In this document: positions 1-8,577 of the stretch, piece by piece
Layout: each line of letters opens with the position of its first letter
How positions within the stretch are numbered: the first letter of the stretch is position 1
Assembly: GCA_963781035.1 (NCBI GenBank)
Contig: CAWAEN010000004.1
Location: forward strand, 186,001 to 250,000
Direction: 5' to 3'
Origin: SZUA-35 sp963781035
Lineage (GTDB): Bacteria > Actinomycetota > Acidimicrobiia > Acidimicrobiales > SZUA-35
Length of the DNA: 64,000 nt
Program-made: the position numbers and the translations under genes
Notes under the pieces: model-generated
Database searches by the model: none
What the model saw: only the letters and a program-made list of their open reading frames with translations
What the model was told of the DNA's origin: nothing

Positions 1-2137
1 GCTCGGCGGCGCCATCGAGGTCGCCGGCGAGCAGCCCGTGGAGGCCTGCGCTCTGGAGGATGACGAGGCCGCGCAGGCTCTCGAACGGGGTCTTCAGCAA
101 CTGTGTGATGACGGGTGCAGCCTCCACGAGGCGGCCGGACTCCACGAGCCCGAGCGCGAGATCGAGCTGGATGTCCAGCCGCAGACTCGGTCCGCAATGC
201 TGCTCTGCGTACGTGAGACCGTCCCTCAGGACGGTGAGGGACTCGGGTGTCCGCCCCACCCGATAGTTGAGGATCATCATCTCGGTGCGGAAGGTGCTCG
301 CCACCTGCGATGTCATGTTCTGGGCAACGGCCCGCCGACGAGCCTCCTGGACCAGCTCCACCCCGCGCTGGAGGCTGTCGGTCACCCCCAGACCGAGGGC
401 TTTGGTCGTGAGGGCTTCGACCAAGACCACATCAGGACCGCATCGCTCGGCGATCGAAATCGCCCGTTCGGCGGCCTCGATGGCGGGATGGATCTGGCCG
501 ACGACGACCGAGAGCTTGGACGACCGATGGTGGACCTCGGCCGCTTCTGCGGACACCTCGTCTCCGACGAGCGTCACGGCGGCGGCCATGAGGTCCTTGG
601 CCTCGGTCGGTCTGCCCATGTCGAACTGGATCGGGGCCAGTTTGGCCAGCAGGAGCGCTCGGCGCCCGTCGGACAGCGTGTGGCCGATCGTCGAGATCGC
701 GTCCTGCAGCAGTTCGGCAGCTTCCCGCGATCGATTCGAGCCGACGAGCCAATCTGACGCAGCGACGGTCAACCGATCGCGGGTGGTCCCGGTTGCGTCC
801 TCCGGATCGTCGACTCGCGCCCACAGGTCGATGGCGAGACGTGCGAGGTCGGCGGCGGAGTCGAAGGCAGCGACTCCGGCGGCAGCCGCGGCGGCATGTA
901 CCGCGGCGGCGATGGTGCGGGTCTGGTCATTCGCTCCCTTCCAGTGAAGGGCGAGTGTGGCGAGATCGGCCGGCGACGACGTCCTCCCGATCGTGGCGGC
1001 GATGTGCTCGGCGAGCTTGCGGTGGAGGTCCTCGGTCTCGAAGGGAAGCATGTTGCGCAGGATGGCTTCGCGCATGAGGGCATGGCCGAACGCCAGATCG
1101 GAACCGTCGATGACGATGAACGAGGCGTCATACAGCTGCCGGGTCAGCGATCCCATGTCGAGGTCCGGCAGGACCTCGCTGAGTGTGCGATGGCTCACGG
1201 GTCGACCGGCCACGGCCATGGCCTGCAACACGCGTTGCTCATCGCCAGTGAGCCGTTGGGTCCGGCTGAGCAGGAAGTCGGCCAGCGACCGGGGAAGCTC
1301 CGTCGTTCCCGCTCGCCTCGCATGGAGGAGCTCGTGGGCGAAGTAGGCATTGCCGGCGGTCCGGGCCTCGAGCTCGGACAGCGCGGCGTCGTCGACCTCG
1401 TGGCCGAGGATCGCTGCCGCCTGCTCTGCCAACGCGGATCGGGTCAGGCCTTCGAGCCCGATGGTCTCGACGTTGGGGAAACGCCGCAGTTCGGCCAACC
1501 ACGTGTGGAATGCTCGGCCCCGTGCCACCGCGCCGGTTCGCTCGGAGACGATCATGAGGATGCGGCTGGTGCCGAGGGAGTGGACCACGGACGAGATCAG
1601 ATCGCGGGTTGCGGCGTCGGCCCAGTGGATGTCCTCGATGATGAGCACCATGGGTCGATGCTCGGCAGCCCGGATGAGGACGGTGGAGATCGCGTCGATC
1701 AGACGGTCGACGTCGCCGGTGAGTGACGCACTGTCGACCCCGCTCGGTTCGAGTTCTGGCAGCAACGCAGCAACGTCGGCTCGGTGTCGTCCGATCACGT
1801 CGTCGGCATCCTCGGCCAAACTGGTGAGCAGCGACCGAATGATCGTGACGATGGGGCCGAAGGGCAGGGTGCGGTCCGCGTACTCGATGCAGTGTCCGGT
1901 GTGGACCGCCCAGCGGGCATCGGCCAGGTCGTCGGAGAACCGCTTGATCAGGGTGCTCTTGCCGATACCCGCCTCGCCGGAGACGAACACGATGCGAGCC
2001 CCTTCCTCGACCGATCGATCGGCCAGTTCGGTCAACCGCGCGAGTTCGTCGGCGCGTCCGACCACAACGGGGCGCATGTCATCGACGTGACTCGGGGAGT
2101 CCGAACCTGTGTCCTCCACATCGACAGTGTGGTTCAT
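1..2137 (-). CDS. STAND/LuxR-type AAA ATPase transcriptional regulator (C-terminus cut by window edge)
   Basis: Open from ATG at 2137 to the window edge (712 codons seen, no stop). After about 23 residues comes a GRADELARL segment and then a Walker A loop GEAGIGKST, as in the large ATP-binding regulators of the MalT/LuxR and AAA_16 type. After the NTPase and winged-helix-like part, roughly residue 400 onward is Ala/Leu-rich helical sequence of TPR character. A C-terminal LuxR helix-turn-helix would lie outside the window and is not seen. Family members are ligand-responsive activators whose TPR region binds small molecules or peptides. The gene lies directly downstream of two heptapeptide ORFs and a hairpin on the same strand and divergent from an MFS transporter. 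The ATPase assignment is firm; the role as a transcription factor is inferred. Confidence 0.8.
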   Translation of the reverse strand, partial: MNHTVDVEDTGSDSPSHVDDMRPVVVGRADELARLTELADRSVEEGARIVFVSGEAGIGKSTLIKRFSDDLADARWAVHTGHCIEYADRTLPFGPIVTIIRSLLTSLAEDADDVIGRHRADVAALLPELEPSGVDSASLTGDVDRLIDAISTVLIRAAEHRPMVLIIEDIHWADAATRDLISSVVHSLGTSRILMIVSERTGAVARGRAFHTWLAELRRFPNVETIGLEGLTRSALAEQAAAILGHEVDDAALSELEARTAGNAYFAHELLHARRAGTTELPRSLADFLLSRTQRLTGDEQRVLQAMAVAGRPVSHRTLSEVLPDLDMGSLTRQLYDASFIVIDGSDLAFGHALMREAILRNMLPFETEDLHRKLAEHIAATIGRTSSPADLATLALHWKGANDQTRTIAAAVHAAAAAAGVAAFDSAADLARLAIDLWARVDDPEDATGTTRDRLTVAASDWLVGSNRSREAAELLQDAISTIGHTLSDGRRALLLAKLAPIQFDMGRPTEAKDLMAAAVTLVGDEVSAEAAEVHHRSSKLSVVVGQIHPAIEAAERAISIAERCGPDVVLVEALTTKALGLGVTDSLQRGVELVQEARRRAVAQNMTSQVASTFRTEMMILNYRVGRTPESLTVLRDGLTYAEQHCGPSLRLDIQLDLALGLVESGRLVEAAPVITQLLKTPFESLRGLVILQSAGLHGLLAGDLDGAAE

Positions 2138-2175
2138 GCGGGGGTCCTCCAGGTGAGGGGATGTGCCCAAAACGA

Positions 2176-2209
2176 CTTCGACCTCCACAGACGGGCGTGG
2201 AGGTCGAAG
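2176..2209 (-). terminator. Terminator-like hairpin between heptapeptide ORFs and the regulator
   Basis: Perfect 13-bp stem (CTTCGACCTCCAC at 2176-2188 with GTGGAGGTCGAAG at 2197-2209) with an 8-nt loop. On the minus strand it is followed by TCGTTTTGGG, a short T run. It lies 30 nt after the stop of the second heptapeptide and 38 nt before the regulator start, so it could end a short peptide transcript or attenuate the regulator. Confidence 0.6.
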
Positions 2210-2238
2210 GCGTTGTTGGTATGTGCGATCTTGCTTGC

Positions 2239-2262
2239 TCAGCTCCAGACTCCACCTTGCAT
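2239..2262 (-). CDS. Heptapeptide ORF, MQGGVWS
   Basis: Seven codons then TGA. The ATG at 2262 is preceded by CGGAAGGAGAACCTC, a strong ribosome binding site with good spacing. The product MQGGVWS shares Met, a Gly and the C-terminal Trp-Ser with the sister ORF 44 bp upstream (MYGTSWS). The TGGAGCTGAGCAAG that ends it is also shared. The two ORFs are not in frame with each other (67-bp period), so they are separate cistrons. No function is known to me. It could be a secreted signal, a modified-peptide precursor or a leader peptide for attenuation. Confidence 0.5.
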   Translation of the reverse strand: MQGGVWS

Positions 2263-2305
2263 GAGGTTCTCCTTCCGGTTGGCGGTGGCGGCGTGTTGCC
2301 CTTGC

Positions 2306-2329
2306 TCAGCTCCAGCTCGTGCCGTACAT
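2306..2329 (-). CDS. Heptapeptide ORF, MYGTSWS
   Basis: Seven codons then TGA, with ATG at 2329. The upstream sequence CCAAGGAGATGCTC gives an AAGGAGA ribosome binding site at normal distance. MYGTSWS keeps the Gly and terminal Trp-Ser of its downstream sister MQGGVWS, although the middle residues differ. Flanking DNA (AAGGAGA upstream, CTCATG, TGGAGCTGAGCAAG downstream) is conserved. Constraint on the ribosome binding site, start and C-terminus with divergence in between is what a translated family would show, but two copies is thin evidence. Confidence 0.5.
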   Translation of the reverse strand: MYGTSWS

Positions 2330-2415
2330 GAGCATCTCCTTGGTGGTCCGACTCGCTGTAGGGGCGTGTTCCCCTTGCCCTCACCACACTGATCGCCCGG
2401 CCGCTGGAGCGGATC

Positions 2416-2458
2416 CGTCAGATGACGTATTCCGATGACGTAGTTGCGTCCTACGTCA
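2416..2458. promoter_or_regulatory. Operator-like cluster of TGACGTA boxes between divergent genes
   Basis: Two direct TGACGTA boxes (2423-2429 and 2436-2442, 13 bp apart) and one inverted TACGTCA (2452-2458). In addition CGTCA at 2416-2420 forms a near-palindrome with the first box. The cluster sits between the heptapeptide/regulator side and the MFS transporter, where a shared regulator would bind. The binding protein is inferred, not shown. Confidence 0.4.
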
Positions 2459-2507
2459 CCGGGCGGGTGCCGTAGAAGGCTCGAAGCTCAGTCGCTGAGG
2501 ACTCCGC

Positions 2508-3827
2508 TTGCACTACGGTGTTCCCTTGCTCACGGTGCCTCCCCGCCAGAAGACGCGGGCGACAGAATTGACGCGAGTGCTCGCGACGATGCGTTTCGTG
2601 ACCTCGTTTGCCTTCGGGTGCGCGGGAACGGTCCGCATCCTGCACATGGATGTCCTCGACTTCACGGTCGCCAAGATCGGCGTGATCATGGCGGTCTACT
2701 CCATCCTCATTGCTGTCGTCGAAGTGCCTTCTGGGGCGATCGCTGACGTGTGGGGTCGGCGCAAGACGAAGCTGTTGGCATCGTGGATCATGGTGGGGGC
2801 CTACGCGACGTTGTCCGGGGCAGATGGCCTGGTCGACATCATCTATGCGGCGGCGTTGCTCGGCATCGGTCGTGCGCTGTTCTCCGGGTCCGCCGACGCC
2901 TGGTTCGTCGACGAGATCGGTGACGCCAAGGACCCCGCGGTGCTGCATGGTCTGTCGAGGGCCGAGGCAGCTCACAACATCGGCACGGCTGCGGGCTCGC
3001 TCACTGCGGCGTTCTTGCCCCAGCTGTATTCGGGAGCGGTGCCCGACCGACTCGTCTTCGCCCCCATCTTCCTGCTCGGGGCCGGCATGCTCCTGGTCGA
3101 CCTGATCGTGACGTGGCGGACCATGATCGAGAATCGCCCGCCGGAAGCCGTGCCGATCGGTGGTGTCTTCCGCACCACGATCGCCGGTCTGACGAATGCG
3201 CTCGACAGTCCCGTTCCCCGGTGGACCTGTGTCGCCATGTTGTCGGTCGGTGGAGCGGTTGCCAGCACCGAACTCCTGACGCCCATCGGTCTGGCCGACG
3301 GGGTCGGCACCGATCGAGCGCTGCTGTTCTTCGGCCCCCTCGTCGCCGGCTCGTGGGGCATCTCGGCCGTCTCGTCTCTTCTCACCGGGCGATTCGAGGC
3401 CGGCTTCGGTTCGGTCCAGCGGGCGGCCGGCGTGTTGCTGATCGCCATGGCCATGCTGTTGACGCCGGCCGCCTTCGGCCAGTGGTACTTCAAGATCTTC
3501 ACCTACATCACCGTGAACTTCGCCCTCGGAGCCCTACTGCCGCTGCTGGCCATCGCGCTCCACCGTCACGTTCGAGCGGCCAATCGAAGCACGGCGGCAT
3601 CCACGCTCAACTTGTCGCTGATGATCGGAGCCGCGGGTGCGTCGTTCCTGATCGGTGCCGTGTCGGAACTGGCGGCCCTCGTCGTTGCCGCTGTCGCAGT
3701 CATCGCTGCCCTTGCCCTGCTGATCCTCCGCGAGCCTGAGCCCGAGGGACCGGACACCATGCTCGACCCTGACATCGCCGAGAGCGAAGCCATGTCGACG
3801 CCGTTCGACACCTCCCCGATGACCTGA
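2508..3827 (+). CDS. MFS transporter
   Basis: 439 residues with about 12 hydrophobic segments. The loop after the second segment carries the MFS motif A variant (PSGAIADVWGRRKTK). This is a single-component, usually proton-driven inner membrane transporter, and drug or metabolite export is the commonest role. The start is uncertain: TTG at 2508 gives the longest form, while GTG 2535 and ATG 2589 are in frame and none has a clear ribosome binding site. It is transcribed away from the heptapeptide/STAND-regulator unit across the TGACGTA cluster, so peptide or antibiotic export is an attractive but unproven role. Confidence 0.8.
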   Translation: MHYGVPLLTVPPRQKTRATELTRVLATMRFVTSFAFGCAGTVRILHMDVLDFTVAKIGVIMAVYSILIAVVEVPSGAIADVWGRRKTKLLASWIMVGAYATLSGADGLVDIIYAAALLGIGRALFSGSADAWFVDEIGDAKDPAVLHGLSRAEAAHNIGTAAGSLTAAFLPQLYSGAVPDRLVFAPIFLLGAGMLLVDLIVTWRTMIENRPPEAVPIGGVFRTTIAGLTNALDSPVPRWTCVAMLSVGGAVASTELLTPIGLADGVGTDRALLFFGPLVAGSWGISAVSSLLTGRFEAGFGSVQRAAGVLLIAMAMLLTPAAFGQWYFKIFTYITVNFALGALLPLLAIALHRHVRAANRSTAASTLNLSLMIGAAGASFLIGAVSELAALVVAAVAVIAALALLILREPEPEGPDTMLDPDIAESEAMSTPFDTSPMT

Positions 3828-3912
3828 CGTCGACTGGTCGCCCCAGCAGCCCGGACGCGCCGCGATGCCGAGAAAGGGGAATGAAGTCAGGCCACCAATA
3901 CAGTTCCGCCCC

Positions 3913-5199
3913 GTGCCAGCAACAATCGTGGTCGGAACGCAGTGGGGCGACGAGGGGAAGGGAAAGTTCACCGACCTCCTCTCGAAAGAGATGTCGATGG
4001 TCGTCCGGTACCAGGGCGGCCACAACGCCGGCCACACCATCGTCATCGGTGAGGAGACGTTCAAGATCCAGCTGATCCCGAGCGGTGTGTTCTACGACCA
4101 CATCACGCCGGTGATCGGCAACGGCGTCGTGGTCGATCCCTTCGTCCTGCTGAAGGAGAAGGACCAGCTCACCCGTCGAGGTATCGACTGCTCGCGGCTG
4201 AAGGTCTCCGGCAACGCCCACCTGATCCTGCCGTATCACCAAGAGCTCGATGCGCTGCACGAGCGCCATCTGGGCAAAGCGAAACTCGGCACGACGAAGC
4301 GCGGCATCGGTCCGGCCTACGCAGACAAGGCGATGCGCGTGGGCATCCGAGTGCAGGACCTGCTCGACGAGGCGATCTTCCGCCAGAAGCTCCATGCCAC
4401 GTTGGCGCACACCAACAAGGTTCTCACCAAGGTCTTCAATCGTCTGCCAGTCGATCCCGATCAGCTGGCCGACAACGTGCTGGGCAACTGTCTCGAGGGC
4501 CTGGCACCACACATCGCCGACTCGGTCAACCTCATCCACGAAGCGTTGGAAGCCGATCAGCACGTCCTGTTCGAAGGTGCTCAGGCGACGTTCCTCGATC
4601 TCGATCACGGCACCTATCCGTTCGTGACGTCCAGCAATCCGATCGCCGGTGGTGTGTGCGCGGGCGCCGGCATCGGTCCGAAGGAGATCACTCGCGTCGT
4701 CGGAATCGCGAAGGCCTACATCACCAGAGTCGGCGCCGGTCCGTTCCCCACGGAGTTGTTCGATGACGACGGCGACCGGATGGTCGACATCGGACGCGAG
4801 TACGGCACGAACACGGGTCGCAAACGGCGCACCGGGTGGTTCGATGCCGTGATGATGCGTCACGCAGCCCGGATCAACGGTCTGACGGAGCTGGCCATCA
4901 CGAAGCTCGACGTGCTCGACACCTTCGAGACGGTGAAGATGTGTGTTGCCTACGACATCGACGGTCGCCGAGTCGAGCAATTGCCGTACCACCAGTCCGA
5001 TCTTCATCGAGCGGTTCCCATCTATGAAGAGTTCCCGGGATGGAGGACCGATCTGACCGCTGCTCGTGAACCGGGCGACCTCCACCCCAACGCGGCGACC
5101 TACCTCCGCGAGCTCGAAACTCGAGTCGGCGTGCCGGTCACACTCGCATCGACCGGTCCAGGGCGCGACCAGTTCCTGCATTTCTCAACGGTCGATTGA
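3913..5199 (+). CDS. purA: Adenylosuccinate synthase
   Basis: Converts IMP, aspartate and GTP to adenylosuccinate, the first committed step of AMP synthesis, in the cytoplasm. The N-terminus has the diagnostic GTQWGDEGKGK loop (GTP and catalytic site), followed by RYQGGHNAGHT and, near the C-terminus, GTNTGRKRRTGWFDAV. The start GTG 3913 gives 428 residues, the usual family length; ATG 3865 would add 16 residues of no family character. The lyase acting next in the pathway (purB) lies 1.4 kb downstream, separated by one opposing gene. Confidence 0.96.
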   Translation: MPATIVVGTQWGDEGKGKFTDLLSKEMSMVVRYQGGHNAGHTIVIGEETFKIQLIPSGVFYDHITPVIGNGVVVDPFVLLKEKDQLTRRGIDCSRLKVSGNAHLILPYHQELDALHERHLGKAKLGTTKRGIGPAYADKAMRVGIRVQDLLDEAIFRQKLHATLAHTNKVLTKVFNRLPVDPDQLADNVLGNCLEGLAPHIADSVNLIHEALEADQHVLFEGAQATFLDLDHGTYPFVTSSNPIAGGVCAGAGIGPKEITRVVGIAKAYITRVGAGPFPTELFDDDGDRMVDIGREYGTNTGRKRRTGWFDAVMMRHAARINGLTELAITKLDVLDTFETVKMCVAYDIDGRRVEQLPYHQSDLHRAVPIYEEFPGWRTDLTAAREPGDLHPNAATYLRELETRVGVPVTLASTGPGRDQFLHFSTVD

Positions 5200-5213
5200 C
5201 CGCCGGCGTCGTA

Positions 5214-6593
5214 TCAGCGGCGCTTCGGAAGAGGGTCGGCTGCCCGTTCTTCTGCCGATGCCATGCCCCGCAGGCTCGGTGGTATCCACTTCCCTGAGCC
5301 GTCGGTGTCGGCTGGGGCGCGGCCCGGGGTGGGGTTTGCCTCGACCTCTGCCGCGGCCCGAGCCACCGGTTGCAGCGCTGCGGGTACGGGTGCCGGGGCG
5401 GAGGGTGCCGGGGCGGATGGTGCCGGTGTCGGCGGGGTCGGTTCGGGTGCCGGCGTTGCAGGTGGGGGGGCTGGAGCCGGAACGGGTGCCGGTGGGACAG
5501 GTGTCGGAGCGGCCGGGCTTTCGATCCTGCCGGGCTCGTTGGCGTCCAGTACGTCGAGATTGGTGCCGCGTGGCGGTGGCGCCGGAGGGGTCCAGGGCTC
5601 GATTCTCGATGGCGCAGGTGTGGGGTTCGCTGGCGCTGCGCTGGTGTGCGCCGCCGCAGCGAACGGATCGTTGGTCGGGGAGATCCCCTGGGATGGTTCG
5701 GTCGGCGTGTGGTGTGCATTCGCAACGGCTGCCGCCGGACCGGGATTCGGTGGTCGGACTGCCTGCGGCGCGGCCGGTGCGTGCGATGCAGAGGGGGCGA
5801 AGGGGTCGACCTCGAGCGAGCGAGCTGCGGTGAACTGCGACTGGATCGGTTTGTCGGCCTTGAGTCGAGCAAGGAGTTCGGCCGCGGTGGCACTCGCCTC
5901 CGAGGTTGGGGCCGAGGCTGGAGTGGGAGCAGGCTGCGGAGCCGCCTGGCGAGACGGTGTGTCGATCGCGAGCGGGTTCACGGATGTGTCGACCGGAGAG
6001 ATTCCGGTGAACGCTTGGGCCGGCTCCGAGGCCGGCGGAGGCGGTGGCGGGGCTGGGGACGGGGCTGGGGACGGGGTGGGTGGGGGAGGTGCGGGTTCAG
6101 CGGATCGAGGCTCGGGAGTTGGTTCGGCCTGCGGTGCAGCGTCGTCGAGCCGGCCGAGGATGTCGATCGTCTCGGGCTCCTCGATCACTTCGGGCGGGCG
6201 ATCCAATTCCGTCGTCCGGTCAACGGTCGGGGTTTCGTCGAGGTCGAAGTACTTCAACGCCGGAGCTTCGATGACCACGTCCTCGAGTTGTTCGAGCAGT
6301 GCCTTCTTGCGCTTCTTGTATTCGCGCTTGCTGATCGCGTGCTTGTTGCCACTTTTCCCGCGCAGACCGCTGTTGGCCAGCGCACACCCCTTGCACGTCG
6401 GTGCGTTGCGATGGCCTCGAGGGTAGAGGAGGCACGACGCGCAGAACTGGTCTCCGCACAGCTCGCAGATATCCTCGGCTCTGTCGAGCGCATTTTTTTC
6501 GCAGCGACCGTTCAACGCAATCCGTCCATCTCGTCTCCGCCTCCAATCGACCAGTTCGGGGGTGGTCTTGAGCGTTTGGGCAGCCCGTCCCAT
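5214..6593 (-). CDS. Zn-ribbon/B-box-like protein with long Pro/Ala-rich tail
   Basis: 459 residues from ATG 6593. Residues about 30-75 hold a cysteine array (CEKN, then CELCGDQFCASCLLYPRGH, then CKGC) expected to bind zinc, as in B-box or RING-like treble clefs. A basic stretch (SKREYKKRKKALLEQ) follows. From about residue 150 the protein is low-complexity Pro/Ala/Thr, ending with GKWIPPSLRGM and a basic tail. No catalytic domain is recognised. Its start codon is only 15 bp from that of purB on the other strand, so the promoters must overlap. The function is unknown; a scaffold or nucleic-acid-associated role is conceivable. Confidence 0.75.
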   Translation of the reverse strand: MGRAAQTLKTTPELVDWRRRRDGRIALNGRCEKNALDRAEDICELCGDQFCASCLLYPRGHRNAPTCKGCALANSGLRGKSGNKHAISKREYKKRKKALLEQLEDVVIEAPALKYFDLDETPTVDRTTELDRPPEVIEEPETIDILGRLDDAAPQAEPTPEPRSAEPAPPPPTPSPAPSPAPPPPPPASEPAQAFTGISPVDTSVNPLAIDTPSRQAAPQPAPTPASAPTSEASATAAELLARLKADKPIQSQFTAARSLEVDPFAPSASHAPAAPQAVRPPNPGPAAAVANAHHTPTEPSQGISPTNDPFAAAAHTSAAPANPTPAPSRIEPWTPPAPPPRGTNLDVLDANEPGRIESPAAPTPVPPAPVPAPAPPPATPAPEPTPPTPAPSAPAPSAPAPVPAALQPVARAAAEVEANPTPGRAPADTDGSGKWIPPSLRGMASAEERAADPLPKRR

Positions 6594-6608
6594 CTCTGAG
6601 GAGTCGTC

Positions 6609-8027
6609 ATGACCATCCCGAATGTCCTGGCTGATCGATACGCCGGCTCGCAGATGGCGGAGATCTTCGACCCCGTGCACCGAATCCGCACCGAGCGCCG
6701 GTTCTGGATCGCGGTGCTCGAGGCCCAGATCCGGCTCGGGCTCGATGTCGACCCCGCTGTCGTGGAGGACTATCGAGCCGTCATCGACACGATCGACCTC
6801 GATTCGATCCGCGAGCGGGAGGCGATCACCCGTCACGACGTGAAGGCCCGGCTCGATGAGTTCTGTGCGTTGGCAGGCCATGAACACCTCCACAAAGGTC
6901 TCACTTCGAGAGACGTCACGGAGAACGTCGAGCAGCTCCTCACCTGGCGGGCCATGGAGCTGCTCGAGCACCGCTGCGTCGCTCTGCTCGAGCAGCTGGC
7001 GGCTCAGGCCGTCACCCACGCCGACACGGTGATGGTGGCCCGCACCCACAATGTGGCCGCTCAACCGACCACGCTCGGCAAACGATTCGCCCAGATCGGC
7101 GAGGAACTCGCGTTGGCGCTTGCCGCCCTGCGCTCCGAGCGAGACCGGTTCGCGCTTCGTGGGATCAAAGGCCCGGTGGGATCCCAGCAGGACCAGATCG
7201 ATCTGCTCGGCTCGGTCGAGGCGGCCCAGGCCCTCGAGCTGGGCCTCGCCGCCGAGCTCGGTGTCCCGAATGTGCTCGGCTCGGTCGGACAGGTCTACCC
7301 CCGCTCGCTCGACTACGCCGTTGTCTCGACCCTGGTCCAGCTGGCCGCCGCGCCGGCCAATCTTGCGTTGCTGGTGCGGCTCATGGCCGGACACGATCTG
7401 GCCACCGAGGGGTTCCAGCCCGGACAGGTCGGTTCGTCAGCGATGCCGCACAAGATGAATACGCGGTCGTGCGAACGGATCTCGGGGCTCAGCGTGATCC
7501 TGAAGGGTCACCTGACGATGGCTGCCGGGCTCTCCGGCGAGCAGTGGAACGAGGGCGACGTCTCCTGTTCGGTCGTCCGTCGCGTCGTCCTGCCCGATGC
7601 GTTCTTCACCATCGACGGCATCTTCGAGACGACGTTCGCTGTCCTGAACGAGTTCGGCGTGTTTCCTGCCGTGGTGGATGCCGAACTCCGGCGTTATCTG
7701 CCCTTCCTGGCGACCACCAAGCTGTTGATGCACGCCGTGCGAGCGGGTGCCGGCCGCGAGACGGCCCATGAGATCATCAAGGAGCATGCTGTTTCCACCG
7801 CCCTCGCGATGCGCGAGGGCAAGGCAGACGGTTCGTTGCTGCTCGCCAAGTTGGGCGAGGACGCCCGATTCCCGGGATCCGCCGCCGAGCTCACGGCAAT
7901 GGTCGGCGATGCCACCGACTTGTTGGGGTCGATCGACCGCCAGATCGCGACCTTCGTGGCTGACGTTGCGACGGAGGTCGCGGCCCATCCCGATGCTGCG
8001 GGGTATCGGGGCGAGGCGATTTTGTAA
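6609..8027 (+). CDS. purB: Adenylosuccinate lyase
   Basis: Cleaves adenylosuccinate to AMP and SAICAR to AICAR, both with release of fumarate. The 472-residue protein has the superfamily signature loop SSAMPHKMNTRSCER (flexible serine loop), an N-terminal KGLTSRDVTENVE stretch with TSxD, and ARTHNVAAQPTTLGK carrying the catalytic-histidine TH. ATG 6609 directly precedes family-like sequence. The gene diverges from the Zn-ribbon gene with a 15-bp gap, and purA lies just beyond that gene. Confidence 0.95.
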   Translation: MTIPNVLADRYAGSQMAEIFDPVHRIRTERRFWIAVLEAQIRLGLDVDPAVVEDYRAVIDTIDLDSIREREAITRHDVKARLDEFCALAGHEHLHKGLTSRDVTENVEQLLTWRAMELLEHRCVALLEQLAAQAVTHADTVMVARTHNVAAQPTTLGKRFAQIGEELALALAALRSERDRFALRGIKGPVGSQQDQIDLLGSVEAAQALELGLAAELGVPNVLGSVGQVYPRSLDYAVVSTLVQLAAAPANLALLVRLMAGHDLATEGFQPGQVGSSAMPHKMNTRSCERISGLSVILKGHLTMAAGLSGEQWNEGDVSCSVVRRVVLPDAFFTIDGIFETTFAVLNEFGVFPAVVDAELRRYLPFLATTKLLMHAVRAGAGRETAHEIIKEHAVSTALAMREGKADGSLLLAKLGEDARFPGSAAELTAMVGDATDLLGSIDRQIATFVADVATEVAAHPDAAGYRGEAIL

Positions 8028-8059
8028 AGTGCGGACAACTCGATGCCGATGAGGAAGAT

Positions 8060-8393
8060 GTGCTGACACGATCCCCCGAACGAGATCCGGTGCTGCTCTC
8101 TCAGACCAGCTGGTCTCGCGGACGCTGCGCCCGATCCGGACGCCATCGAACGGCGGGGTAGACGATGGCTGATCTGGTCGTTCATCTTCTGTCCGTGCCA
8201 CCTGCCGCTGTCGATGGCGGTTCTGGCCACCATCTTCGGTGGCAGTGCGTTCGGCGCGCTGATCAGCAGGAACACGCTCGGGGTCGGTCTCGTCTTCGGT
8301 GCGATCTACGCGGTCGGTGTTGGCATCGGGCTTCGTCACATTCGTAAGGCGACGGCCGGACGCGACTGTTCGGACGGAACCTGCGAACTCTGA
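8060..8393 (+). CDS. Small CPCHLPL membrane protein, MerE-like (frameshifted)
   Basis: The C-terminal part (from about 8160) reads WLIWSFIFCPCHLPL, then two hydrophobic helices, a basic cap (LRHIRKA) and a terminal DCSDGTCEL. A Cys-x-Cys inside the first helix plus a terminal cysteine pair resembles small heavy-metal (mercury) transport proteins such as MerE, but the similarity is from memory. This frame has no start codon of its own. GTG 8060 in the frame two bases away becomes continuous with it if one CG is restored near 8134 (CTGCGCGCCC), giving about 111 residues. I treat the break as a sequence error. Confidence 0.55.
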
Positions 8394-8577
8394 TCTGGGT
8401 CAGTCCTGCACCGTGAGGTGCTCGACCAACACGTCAAACTCCCGATGGTGCGACACCAAGTGGGGACCTCGCGGAAGTCGGGCCCTGCGCCCCTAACGGT
8501 CCACCTCGTCGTTGCCTAGTTTCGCTGGTGCATCCGATCGAATTCGCGTTCGGTCGCTCATGCGGAAGGAGTTCGAG

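Larger units (their letters stand above)
2231..2383 (-). repeat. Tandem unit carrying the heptapeptide ORFs
   Basis: On the minus strand a unit of about 67-75 bp is repeated: TGAG(C/G)GCAAGGGnAACACGCC, a variable spacer, AAGGAGA, CTCATG, four variable codons and TGGAGC. The full units begin at 2383 and 2308, and a third truncated start (TGAGCAAGCAAG) follows the second stop at 2241. The repeat accounts for the shared starts and ends of the two heptapeptides. Confidence 0.6.

Noticed and set aside
6594..7394. Minus-strand extension of the Zn-ribbon frame through purB, giving a 726-residue protein
   Set aside because: It lies entirely antisense to the well-supported purB gene and has no protein-like motifs; ATG 6593 begins the real sequence.
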